DNA from: VFJQ01 sp044226525
GTDB lineage: Bacteria; Verrucomicrobiota; Verrucomicrobiia; Chthoniobacterales; Chthoniobacteraceae
Direction of reading: 5' to 3'
Assembly: GCA_044226525.1 (NCBI GenBank)
Contig: JBGAGV010000036.1
Location: 19,692-83,691 of the forward strand
Length of the DNA stretch: 64,000 nt
The notes under the pieces are model-generated. The model was not told the origin of the DNA, made no database searches, and saw only the letters and a program-made list of their open reading frames with translations. Each line of letters begins with the position of its first letter. The stretch's first letter is position 1. A program made the translations under genes and the position numbers. This document shows, piece by piece, positions 51,106 through 59,567 of the stretch.

Positions 51106-53640
51106 CTATACCACGGCGTCTGGCGCGATGCCCAGCTTCACCTTGAGCTTGGCGATTTCGTCGCGCATCTGGTCGCGGCGACTTTGCAGGACGGCGATGT
51201 GCTGCTTCGAGCGGTCGAGGCCCTGTTTGTAGCCTTCCACCTCCTCCTTGAGACGCTCGCGGTCGTCTTCGGTGTCGCGGAGCTGATCGAGCGCCTGCTC
51301 GAGCTGGCGCTCCATTTCGCGCATGGCGCCCTTGGCCGTTTCCTGGTCCACCTTGGATTGCTTCACCATGTCCATGCCGGTCTGAAGATCGCTCGTGGTG
51401 CGGTCGAGATTCAGCTTCAGCCGATCGCGCTCGGCATCGACGAGACGGGAGCGCTCCTGCAAGGCGGAAAGCTCGGATTCGAATTTGGCGACCTTTTCTC
51501 CGAGCGATTTTTCCGCCGTGGTGGAACGCTCAAGCTGGCCGTTTAAATCGCGGAGCTCAACTTCGCGCGCGGTGAAATTCCGGGCCAGTGTCTCGCGTTC
51601 ATCCCGGCCGCTGGCGATGGCCTTCTTGCCATCCTCGATTTCCTTTTCCGCTGTCTCGATCCGCTTTTGCAGATCTTCGATACGCACTTTGCCGGCGACG
51701 ACGTCCGCCCCGAGCTTGGCAATCTGCGCACGGAATTCCGCTTCGCGATTGCTGACTTCCATCTGCGTGCGCTTTTCCTTTTCCGCGGCGGCCGCCATGT
51801 CGTGTCGCAAGCCACCGATTTCGCCCACCTTGTGCGCGATTTCCTTTTCGAGGCTCTCGATCCGCTGGAGTGCCGCGCTGGCACGCTCGGTCTGGGTAGC
51901 GAGTTCCGTGCGTAGTTCGGCAATCGTCGCCTTCGCGGCATCGCGCTCTCCCCGTGCCGTGGCGAGTTCGGCCGTGAGGGTGTCGGCCCGCGAATAGAGA
52001 TCAGCGCTGTTGAGACGCGATGCGGACAACTCCCCTTGGAGAGTCGAGTGAACGTCATGCAGCGCCTGCAACTCGGAGGCGGCGCGATCGAACTCCGCTC
52101 GGGCCGTCGAGTGTTCTTCACGCACCTTGGCGAGCTGGCCTTCAAGTCCAGCCACTCGCGTTTCGAAATCCTTGATGGTCTTTTCGCGATCAGCGAGCTG
52201 CCCACGCGTCGCGTCGCGCTCGCCATTCGCGGCGGTTAATCGGGTGCGTGTTTCCGCCAGTTCGTTTTCACGCGCTTTGACCTCTCCCAGCAGACTGCTG
52301 ATGCGCACTCCCAAGTCCTTGATCGTGGCCTCGCGCTCGCCCACGACGGTGCGCGTAGCTCCATGCTCCTGACCGGCCGCAGTCAGCTTTTCCCGCCCCT
52401 CCGCCACTTCGCGTTCGCGGGCGTGCAGGTCGTCGAGCAGGCTATCCACACGCGCCTGAAGCTCCTTCGCCTCCTCCTGCGCTTCGGTGAGCTGACTGGC
52501 CAGACGCTCCTGTTCACTGGCGGTGGCGAGAGCTTCCTGCTTCGTGCGGTCGAACTCCGCCTTGGCGGCATCGACCGTCTGCGAAGCCTTTTTCAAGGCT
52601 TCGTCGCGCTCGGCCAACTGCTGCCGCACCCGATCGCGCTCGCCACGGAGGGTCTGGAGCATCGCCTGGGTGCTGACGACCTGCGATTGAGCGACCGACA
52701 ATTGCTCGCGTAATTGGGCGAGTTCCTTCGTCGCGTCCGATTGCGCCAGTCTGCGGAGGGCTTCGATGCGCTCGCGCTCGGAATTGGCGAAATTGTCGCC
52801 CAGTTCGCGCATCTTGCGCTGGTAGGCGGCGATTTCCTCCTTCGCTTTCTCGATCTCTTCGCGCGCGGTTTTGAGTTCTTCGCCGGGCTTGCCGCTGGCT
52901 TTTTTCAGCGAGTCCACCTCGGCGGTCAGCGCCGCGATCGTTTCTTGCAGCTTGGTCTGCCCGGCCTTCAGCTTGTCGCGCTCCTCCACCGCTTCCGCGA
53001 GTTTCCTGGCCGCATCCTCCTTCTCGGGCCCGGTCTTCACCTTCGCCGATTCGTTGCCTTTTCCCTTGATGCGCTCCTCATCCCGCTCCCTCTCGATCTG
53101 CGCGAGGCGACTCTTCAACGTTTCCAACTCCTCCACCCCGGCAGCCCGGGTGCGGGCCACCTGCAAATCGTCGGTCAGGCGCCGGACTTCCTTCCGCGCC
53201 GTGACCAGTTCGGCGCGCGCCTCTTCCAGCTGCGCCTTTTCGCGATCCTGCGCGGTCTTTAGTAAATCCAACTCCTGCCCCGCCTGTTCGCTGCGGGAGC
53301 GAAATCCCTCGCGCTCGCTGGCTGCGGCCTCGAGATCGGCGCGCAGCTTGAGCAATTCATCGCGCGAATTCTCCGACTCGGATCGCAGACGCGCGGACTC
53401 GGCGAGAGCGGCTTCCAGTTCCTGCTGCTTTTGCGCAAGGTCCGCCAGACTCGTGCCGCTCCCTGCTCCGACCGGTGCGGCCGACGCTTTGGCTCCGATC
53501 AATTTCCCGGGCTCGCCGTCTCGCGCGGGGACCTGAATCGTGCTCCGACACTCGGGGCAATCGAAGGAGAGCCCGGCGGCTTCGTCATCGACGACGAGGC
53601 GCAAATCGCACGAAGGACAATTGAATCGGATGTCGGCCAT
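51106..53640 (-). CDS. Zinc-ribbon coiled-coil protein
   Basis: An 844-residue protein. Residues 1-40 form a zinc ribbon (IRFNCPSCDLRLVVDDEAAG, then FDCPECRSTIQVP). From about residue 65 to the end the sequence is an almost unbroken coiled coil rich in Glu, Arg, Ala and Lys, with recurrent AxxxRE-type heptads. No ATPase head is present, so it is not an SMC protein. The ribbon is the type found in Planctomycetes and Verrucomicrobia proteins that may bind DNA or protein. A structural or organising role is a guess. Confidence 0.8.
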   Translation of the reverse strand: MADIRFNCPSCDLRLVVDDEAAGLSFDCPECRSTIQVPARDGEPGKLIGAKASAAPVGAGSGTSLADLAQKQQELEAALAESARLRSESENSRDELLKLRADLEAAASEREGFRSRSEQAGQELDLLKTAQDREKAQLEEARAELVTARKEVRRLTDDLQVARTRAAGVEELETLKSRLAQIERERDEERIKGKGNESAKVKTGPEKEDAARKLAEAVEERDKLKAGQTKLQETIAALTAEVDSLKKASGKPGEELKTAREEIEKAKEEIAAYQRKMRELGDNFANSERERIEALRRLAQSDATKELAQLREQLSVAQSQVVSTQAMLQTLRGERDRVRQQLAERDEALKKASQTVDAAKAEFDRTKQEALATASEQERLASQLTEAQEEAKELQARVDSLLDDLHAREREVAEGREKLTAAGQEHGATRTVVGEREATIKDLGVRISSLLGEVKARENELAETRTRLTAANGERDATRGQLADREKTIKDFETRVAGLEGQLAKVREEHSTARAEFDRAASELQALHDVHSTLQGELSASRLNSADLYSRADTLTAELATARGERDAAKATIAELRTELATQTERASAALQRIESLEKEIAHKVGEIGGLRHDMAAAAEKEKRTQMEVSNREAEFRAQIAKLGADVVAGKVRIEDLQKRIETAEKEIEDGKKAIASGRDERETLARNFTAREVELRDLNGQLERSTTAEKSLGEKVAKFESELSALQERSRLVDAERDRLKLNLDRTTSDLQTGMDMVKQSKVDQETAKGAMREMERQLEQALDQLRDTEDDRERLKEEVEGYKQGLDRSKQHIAVLQSRRDQMRDEIAKLKVKLGIAPDAVV

Positions 53641-53775
53641 GGTCTGGAAAAGTCGCCGGGGAGGGCGAGCGACATAAACCCGCTAGCATCGCCTGGCACG
53701 AAGAGGAAGACCGAAATCGCGGAGCCCGAGCATCTTTCTGTTGCGATTCGGGCCGGGAGCAGTCAGGCTGTCGCC

Positions 53776-54396
53776 GTGACAGATACGACGCACTCCGCGT
53801 TCTCCCTGGAACTGCCACCGGGCGATTTCGACGCTTACATCTTCGATTGCGACGGCACCCTTGCCGATACCATGCCGACTCATTACAAGGCATGGCTTAC
53901 CGCGCTGGGTGAACACGCCGACAAGTTTCCCGAATGCATGTTCTACGAGCTTGGCGGCGTGCCCACCGCGCGCATCGTCGAATTGCTGAACGAACGGCAC
54001 GACCTGAATCTGCCCGTGGATGCGATCGTGGCCCAGAAGGAACATCTCTTTCTCGAAATGAGCCACGAGATCGCCGCGATCGAGCCGGTCGTGGCGCTGG
54101 CTCGCAGCTATGCCGGTGTGAAGCCGATGGCCGTTGCCTCGGGCGGGCACCGCCGCATCGTGATGAACACGCTACGCGCGCTCGGCATCGTGGAACTCTT
54201 CCAGACGATCGTCACCTCGGAGGACTATCGCCGCGGCAAACCCGCCCCCGATCCCTTCCTCGAAGCAGCGTTGCGGCTCAACGTGCCGCCGGAAAAATGC
54301 CTCGTCTTCGAGGATACGACTACCGGCATTGCCGCCGCAAATGCCGCCGGCATGAAATCGGTGCTCGTGCCTCCGCCGATGCGCGCGTTTCAGTGA
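53776..54396 (+). CDS. HAD-superfamily phosphatase, beta-phosphoglucomutase-like
   Basis: A 206-residue HAD hydrolase with motif I YIFDCDGTLADTM (Asp24 and Asp26), motif II ASGGHRRIV, motif III Lys in RGKPAPDPFLEAA and motif IV FEDTTTGIAAANAAGM. The helical cap between motifs I and II places it with beta-phosphoglucomutase and small sugar-phosphate phosphatases. GTG start at 53776 fits the domain start. It lies 28 bases upstream of recQ. Confidence 0.85.
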   Translation: MTDTTHSAFSLELPPGDFDAYIFDCDGTLADTMPTHYKAWLTALGEHADKFPECMFYELGGVPTARIVELLNERHDLNLPVDAIVAQKEHLFLEMSHEIAAIEPVVALARSYAGVKPMAVASGGHRRIVMNTLRALGIVELFQTIVTSEDYRRGKPAPDPFLEAALRLNVPPEKCLVFEDTTTGIAAANAAGMKSVLVPPPMRAFQ

Positions 54397-54415
54397 TTCG
54401 GTGATCGGTCACTGA
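54390..54415 (+). terminator. Short inverted repeat over the HAD stop codon
   Basis: TCAGTGA (54390-54396, containing the TGA stop) pairs with TCACTGA (54409-54415). The stem is only 7 bases and no T-tract follows, so it may not stop transcription into recQ. Confidence 0.3.
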
Positions 54416-54424
54416 TTCCGGGCC

Positions 54425-56275
54425 GTGTCCCCCGCTCTTCTCGCCGCGCTCAAAAAACATTTCGGCTACGATTCGTTCCGGCCGCTACAGGAGGAAATCA
54501 TTGCCGATTCCCTCGCGGGCCGGGACGTCTTCGCGCTGCTCCCCACGGGCGCAGGCAAGTCACTCTGCTATCAGCTCCCCGCGCTCGTGCGCGATGGACT
54601 GACCGTCGTCGTTTCCCCTCTCATCGCGCTGATGAAGGATCAGGTCGATTCACTTCAGGCGAACGGCATCGCGGCCACCTTTCTCAACTCCACCCTCGGT
54701 GAAACGGAAGCGCGCGCCCGGCTGCGCGGCCTGCACAATCACGAGTTCAAGCTGCTCTACGTCGCCCCCGAGCGGCTGATGCTCGACAGCTTCCTCGAGA
54801 AAATCCGCGCGTGGCCCGTCGGGCTCTTCGCGATCGACGAAGCGCATTGCATCTCCGAGTGGGGCCACGATTTTCGGCCCGAATATCGCCAGCTCTCCCG
54901 CCTGCGCGACGAAGTGCCCGACGTGCCGGTCATGGCACTGACCGCCACCGCTACAGCCCGCGTGCGCGAGGATATTCTTCGCCAGCTCCGCCTGCGCCAG
55001 CCCCGCGAATACGTTGCCAGTTTCAACCGCCCGAACCTGAACTATCGCGTGACGCCCAAGCGCGACGCGTATCCGCAACTGCGCGATTTCATCCGCCAGC
55101 GGCATCGCGAGAGCGGCATCGTTTATTGCTTCAGCCGGAAAAACGCGGAGAGCGTCGCGGAGAAGTTGCGCGCCGACGGCGTCAGCGCACGGCCGTATCA
55201 CGCCGGGCTCACCGACAAGGAACGCGCCGCCAACCAGGAAGCCTTTCTGCGCGACGATACCCACGTGATCTGCGCCACGATCGCCTTCGGCATGGGCATC
55301 AATAAACCGAACGTCCGTTACGTCGTTCACTACGACCTGCCCAAAAATCTCGAAGGTTATTACCAGGAAACCGGCCGCGCCGGGCGCGACGGTCTCCCCA
55401 GCGATTGCCTGCTCTTCTTCACCTCGGGCGACGTGATGAAATATCAGCGTTTCATCGACGAAATGACGAGCGACGAGGAACGCCGCATCGCTCGCGCCCA
55501 ACTCCGGCAGATGGTCCACTACGCCGAGTGTCCCGGGTGCCGGCGCGTCGAGTTGCTGGCCTACTTCGGCGAACGCTACCCGGAGGCCAACTGCGGTGCG
55601 TGCGACAACTGCCTCGCGCCGCGCGACACCTACGACGGCACCATCCCCGCGCAGAAACTTCTCTCCACGATCATCCGCGCCAAGCAGGCCTCGCGCGATG
55701 GCGATCGCACCTTCGGCCTGAATCATCACATCGACGTTTTACGTGGGGAAGAAACCGAGCGGGTGCAACGCTGGAGCCACCCCCGGCTTTCCACCTATGG
55801 CATCGGCGCCGACCTCCTCCCGCACGAGTGGGTCGCCATCGGCCGCGAACTTCTCCGGCTCGGTCTGCTCGTCCAGAGCACCGATCAATTCGCCACCATC
55901 GACATCACCGAGGAGGGCCGCGCCGCCCTGCGCGCCCGCGCCCCCATCACCCTCACTCGCGCTCTCGTCACCGCGCCATCCACTCGCAAATCGTCGCGGC
56001 GCAAATCGCCCTCCACCGCGGGCGACGACACCGCCGCCCTGCCTCCCGACGAAGCGCTCTTCGAAAAACTGCGCGAACTCCGCCGCAAATTCGCCGACGA
56101 GCGCAATGTCCCTGCTTACATCGTCTTCTCCGATTCCGCCCTGCGCGACATGGCCCGCCGCCAACCCACGACCGAAGCCGAGTTCCTCCAAGTCAGCGGC
56201 GTCGGCGAAAAGAAACTCGCGGATTTCGGCGATCCCTTCCTCGCCCTCATCCGCGCCCACCTCAGCGAAAGCTGA
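54425..56275 (+). CDS. recQ: ATP-dependent DNA helicase RecQ
   Basis: A 616-residue 3'-to-5' DNA helicase. It has Walker A PTGAGKS (near 40-46), the DEAH box in FAIDEAHCISEWGHDF, TATATARVREDI, and motif VI QETGRAGRDG. The RecQ zinc-binding region has CPGCRRVELLAYFGE and CGACDNC, followed by the winged-helix RQC part and a C-terminal HRDC domain (ARRQPTTEAEFLQVSGVGEK). It acts in recombination and repair of stalled replication forks. It starts at GTG. Confidence 0.96.
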   Translation: MSPALLAALKKHFGYDSFRPLQEEIIADSLAGRDVFALLPTGAGKSLCYQLPALVRDGLTVVVSPLIALMKDQVDSLQANGIAATFLNSTLGETEARARLRGLHNHEFKLLYVAPERLMLDSFLEKIRAWPVGLFAIDEAHCISEWGHDFRPEYRQLSRLRDEVPDVPVMALTATATARVREDILRQLRLRQPREYVASFNRPNLNYRVTPKRDAYPQLRDFIRQRHRESGIVYCFSRKNAESVAEKLRADGVSARPYHAGLTDKERAANQEAFLRDDTHVICATIAFGMGINKPNVRYVVHYDLPKNLEGYYQETGRAGRDGLPSDCLLFFTSGDVMKYQRFIDEMTSDEERRIARAQLRQMVHYAECPGCRRVELLAYFGERYPEANCGACDNCLAPRDTYDGTIPAQKLLSTIIRAKQASRDGDRTFGLNHHIDVLRGEETERVQRWSHPRLSTYGIGADLLPHEWVAIGRELLRLGLLVQSTDQFATIDITEEGRAALRARAPITLTRALVTAPSTRKSSRRKSPSTAGDDTAALPPDEALFEKLRELRRKFADERNVPAYIVFSDSALRDMARRQPTTEAEFLQVSGVGEKKLADFGDPFLALIRAHLSES

Positions 56276-56310
56276 CGAGGTTCTTCCAAGGAAACAGTCG
56301 GGCCGGGATT

Positions 56311-57654
56311 ATGTCCGACATGTTGCCCTCCCACTCACTCCCCCGTCGCACGTTCCTGCATACCGTTCTCGCATCCTCAATTGCGCCCGCGCTGGTGCGA
56401 GGGAAAAATCTGAATGAGAAGCTCGATGTCGCTTTTGTCGGCGTGGGCGGACGCGGCGGGGCCGATCTAGCCGAGGTCGCGAAGCTGGACGAAAACGTGG
56501 TGGCGCTGTGCGACGTGAACGAAAACAATCTCAAGTCGGCTTACGCGAAACACCCGGGAGCACAGATGTTCGCAGACTATCGGAAGCTGTTCGACGAGAT
56601 GAAATCGTTCGACGCGGTCGTGGTGGCGACGCCGGAGCATCATCACGCGTTTCCGGTCATGCGGGCGCTGAAGATGAAGAAGCACGTTTATTGCGAGAAG
56701 CCACTCACCCACGGGATCTGGGAATGCCGCATGGTGCGCGAAGCGGCCCGCGAGGCCAAGGTGGCGACGCAGATGGGCACGCAGATGCATGCGACGGCGA
56801 ACATGCGCCGCACGGTGGAACTGGTGCGCAGCGCAATCGGTCCCGTGCGCGAGGCGCACGTGTGGGTCTCGCGCGCGTGGGGCTTGCAAAGCAAGGAAGC
56901 GGCGGAGAAGAACAAGGACCTCGTCTATGTGACCGAGCGACCGAAAGAGGCGCAGACGCCGCCCCCGTTTCTGAACTGGGACCTGTGGCTCGGACCGGCG
57001 CCGGAACGCCCGTTCAATGAAGTCTATTTTCCTGGGCCGAAGTGGTATCGCTGGTGGGATTTCGGCAGCGGCACGATGAGCGATCTCGGCTCGCACTGGA
57101 ACGACTTCGCCTTCTGGGCGCTCGATCTCGATGCGCCCAAAACGATCGAAGCTCACGGCCCGCCCGCACATCCGGAGATTGCCCCGGCATCAATGAGCGT
57201 GACTTACGAATACGCCGCACGCGGATCTCGCCCGCCGGTGAAAGTGTCATGGTATCAGGGCGAGGCGAAACCGGCGCCGTGGACGGAGAACAAAATCCCG
57301 CAGTGGGCCAACGGCGCGCTCTTCATCGGCGACAAAGGAATGGTGCTCGCGGACTACTCCAAACACGTGCTGCTACCGGAAGACCAGTTCAAGGACTACA
57401 AGTTTACCGGGACGGCGATCCCCGACTCCATCGGACATCACGCCGAATGGGTGAAAGCGTGCAAAACCGGCGAACCGACGACTTGCAATTTCGACTACAG
57501 CGGCGGGCTAACCGAGGCAAATCACCTCGGAAATCTGGCGTATCGCCTGGGCAAGAAGATTGCATGGGACGCCGCGAAACTCGAAGTCTTCGGCGTGCCG
57601 GAAGCAGCCAAGCTGATCCGACGCGAATACCGCAAAGGTTGGGAATTGGTGTAG
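56311..57654 (+). CDS. Tat-exported Gfo/Idh/MocA oxidoreductase
   Basis: A 447-residue protein with a twin-arginine leader (LPRRTFLHTVLASSIAPALV). The Rossmann motif is VAFVGVGGRGGADL, YCEKPLTHGIWE has the EKP motif, and MSDLGSHWNDFAFWALDL contains the DxGxH-type site. The block WDLWLGPAPERPF places it in the same exported subgroup as the protein at 16334. It starts 35 bases after recQ but has no functional link to it. An alternative start nine bases later is possible. Confidence 0.9.
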   Translation: MSDMLPSHSLPRRTFLHTVLASSIAPALVRGKNLNEKLDVAFVGVGGRGGADLAEVAKLDENVVALCDVNENNLKSAYAKHPGAQMFADYRKLFDEMKSFDAVVVATPEHHHAFPVMRALKMKKHVYCEKPLTHGIWECRMVREAAREAKVATQMGTQMHATANMRRTVELVRSAIGPVREAHVWVSRAWGLQSKEAAEKNKDLVYVTERPKEAQTPPPFLNWDLWLGPAPERPFNEVYFPGPKWYRWWDFGSGTMSDLGSHWNDFAFWALDLDAPKTIEAHGPPAHPEIAPASMSVTYEYAARGSRPPVKVSWYQGEAKPAPWTENKIPQWANGALFIGDKGMVLADYSKHVLLPEDQFKDYKFTGTAIPDSIGHHAEWVKACKTGEPTTCNFDYSGGLTEANHLGNLAYRLGKKIAWDAAKLEVFGVPEAAKLIRREYRKGWELV

Positions 57655-57725
57655 CCCAGCTCTCCTGAGCCGCGAGTCTCCCAAATCACCTGCCACACTG
57701 CGCTCGGCTCTGGAGAGCCGAGCTA
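57652..57725. repeat. Inverted repeat whose arms include both convergent stop codons
   Basis: The left arm (57652-57670) begins with the TAG stop of the oxidoreductase gene. The right arm (57707-57725) ends with CTA, the complement of the sigma factor's TAG stop. The 19-base arms match with three mismatches, and inside the right arm CGGCTCT-GG-AGAGCCG is a perfect hairpin. It probably acts as a two-way terminator and may be a copy of a repeated palindrome. Confidence 0.6.
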
Positions 57726-58676
57726 TGCCGGCGAGGGCGCCGGCATTTTCGCCGCGAGACGTTTCAGGCGCGCCAGCACCTTGTCGCGCAGACGGCGGCG
57801 CTTCGCGATGGGCATACCCCGCTGACCATCAACCGCTCGCCGGATCTTGACCACCGCAAGCTCGGCAATCCGGCGCACCCATTCGTGGCTCACACCGAGA
57901 CGGCGGCCCAGCTCACGGAAAGAAAGCTGGCCGTGCGGGTGGAAACCGTGCTTGAGCGAGAGAATCTCCAGCTCCCGATCATCAAGATCGTGCAGGCAGG
58001 CCATGATTTCCTCGATCAGTTCCTCCTTACCCAGCCGCATTCCGGGGACTTCGGCGTTTTCATCCTCGAACGTTTCCCCGATTTCGCGGCTGTCGGCTTC
58101 GCCAGGGTTGGCCGGCGCGTCGAGCGAGACGACTTCGACCCGGTCGCCTTGCAATTCAGACATTTGTTCGGAAGTGAGGCCAAGACGTTCAGCCAACTCA
58201 TCCTGCGTCGCTCCACGGCCCAACTCGGCACTGAGTTGATCGTTCAAGCGCGCCAGCTTGCGCAGACGCTGCGAACGCCACACCGGAATGCGCACCGCAC
58301 GCGCCTGCTTCGTGATAGCGCGGTGAATTCGCTGCTTCACCCAGACCGAAGCATACGTCGTAAATTTTGTGCCGAAGGCCGGATTATACAGTTCCGCCGC
58401 CCGAATCAGTGCGATATTGCCCTCGGCAATCAAATCCGCCAGCGGAAGACCGAAGCCCGCATAGTGGTGAGCAATGCGCACCACGAGGCGCAGGTGAGCT
58501 TTCACCAGAGATTCCTGGGCGTCCACGTCGCCACCATGCGCCTTGGCACCGACCGTGGCAGCCTCTTCATCGGTCATCGTCGGAAGCTGAGACACCTCGC
58601 CAAGGTAGGCGTCGAGAGCCGACCAGTCCCCCTTTTGAGCAACATTGATGCGTTTCATCGTGGTAGGTTTGACCAT
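57723..58676 (-). CDS. Sigma-70 family RNA polymerase sigma factor
   Basis: A 317-residue sigma factor with regions 1.2 to 4. Region 1.2 is ALDAYLGEVSQLPTMTDEEA, region 2 contains LRLVVRIAHHYAGFGLPLAD and LYNPAFGTKFTTYASVWVKQ, region 3 has RGATQDELAERLG, and region 4 LSFRELGRRLGVSHEWVRRI is the helix-turn-helix that reads the -35 box. It lacks the long N-terminal region 1.1 of the main housekeeping factor, so it is more like a group 2 or heat-shock type factor. The start at MVKPTTMKRINVA is preferred; MKRINVA at 58658 is possible. Confidence 0.9.
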   Translation of the reverse strand: MVKPTTMKRINVAQKGDWSALDAYLGEVSQLPTMTDEEAATVGAKAHGGDVDAQESLVKAHLRLVVRIAHHYAGFGLPLADLIAEGNIALIRAAELYNPAFGTKFTTYASVWVKQRIHRAITKQARAVRIPVWRSQRLRKLARLNDQLSAELGRGATQDELAERLGLTSEQMSELQGDRVEVVSLDAPANPGEADSREIGETFEDENAEVPGMRLGKEELIEEIMACLHDLDDRELEILSLKHGFHPHGQLSFRELGRRLGVSHEWVRRIAELAVVKIRRAVDGQRGMPIAKRRRLRDKVLARLKRLAAKMPAPSPA

Positions 58677-58748
58677 CTGAAACGCCCCGGCGCTCAAAAC
58701 TGGACGTTACAAGTTTGAAAGGGTGGCGTTCTGGAAACTCTTCCGGAC

Positions 58749-59180
58749 TCAGGAACGGCGATGTTTCCTGAGTCGGCGTTCCAGATCGGAATCCGCGTCC
58801 TCGAGAAGCGCCCGCAGCGTATCGGAAGAGGCCGTGGAAGCCCCAAAACTGAGAGCCGTCTGGCGCTCCATGTTGTCGTCCGTCGCCACGGTCAGCTCGT
58901 GCTCCTTCGCATAAAGAGCGCACAGGCGCTCGATGATCGCATCGGCCGTTTGCCCGGATTTTGAGTAAAAGACCTGAATTCCACCCGGTTCGGTCACTTC
59001 CCCTGGCTTCACCCCACGCCCATCGAAGACCACCACCACTCGAATTCCCGAGGCGTCCTGATACCGGGTCAACTGCCGCACCAGTTCATCGCGAGCTGCG
59101 GACGTGCGGCGTCGATGCATGACGCTCAGTTCCGGCCATGCAAAAATCATACTGTGGCCATCGACGAGGAGGTAGCGCAC
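58749..59180 (-). CDS. NYN-domain (YacP-like) nuclease-type protein
   Basis: A 143-residue protein of the NYN/PIN-like fold. The acidic positions are in MRYLLVDGHSMIFAW, RVVVVFDGRGVK, SGQTADAIIERL and LTVATDDNMERQ. YacP/Rae1-type members are ribonucleases acting with ribosomes or RNA. It starts at GTG. It lies 72 bases downstream of the sigma factor start on the same strand, so transcription may continue into the sigma gene. Confidence 0.82.
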   Translation of the reverse strand: MRYLLVDGHSMIFAWPELSVMHRRRTSAARDELVRQLTRYQDASGIRVVVVFDGRGVKPGEVTEPGGIQVFYSKSGQTADAIIERLCALYAKEHELTVATDDNMERQTALSFGASTASSDTLRALLEDADSDLERRLRKHRRS

Positions 59181-59260
59181 AGCTTCGCTCGAAAATGAAT
59201 CAGCCAGCCCCGGGCGAAGGCATAGCGCCCCTCGCCGGTCAGCCAGCCGTTACGTGGAAG

Positions 59261-59422
59261 TTACTCCGCAGCAGGAGCCGCTTCGGCAGGCGCGGCTTCC
59301 TTCTTCTTCACCGGCGCTTTTTTCTTCGGCTTGGCAGCCGCCACTTTGGCGGCGGCTTTGCGGCGCTTGATGTAGCTGTCGCGGCGGCGTTTCTTTTCGA
59401 CTTTGTTGTATTGCTTGCCCAT
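59261..59422 (-). CDS. Small basic Lys/Ala-rich protein
   Basis: A 53-residue protein beginning MGKQYNKVEKKRRRDSYIKR and ending with an Ala/Lys/Pro/Glu tail (PKKKAPVKKKEAAPAEAAPA). About a third of the residues are Lys or Arg, like histone H1 or ribosome-associated tails, so nucleic-acid binding is likely. It is divergent from typA and upstream of the NYN gene on the same strand. It is too short for a firm family assignment. Confidence 0.6.
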   Translation of the reverse strand: MGKQYNKVEKKRRRDSYIKRRKAAAKVAAAKPKKKAPVKKKEAAPAEAAPAAE

Positions 59423-59508
59423 GAGGTTGGAAAAATTGGGGCCGGGAGGATTGGCGGTGTCCTGCGCCGGGTCAAATCGTTTCACGGAAATCTGACATGA
59501 CCACTGGT

Positions 59509-59536
59509 TGACGACTGGGGAGTCGGTGCCATAGTC
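59509..59536 (+). promoter_or_regulatory. Candidate sigma-70 promoter of typA
   Basis: TTGACG (59509-59514), a 16-base spacer, then CATAGT (59531-59536), located 31 bases before the typA ATG. The -35 is close to consensus and the -10 matches at four of six positions. Confidence 0.4.
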
Positions 59537-59567
59537 CGCGCCCGTTTTGTCCGGGGAAGCACCATCA

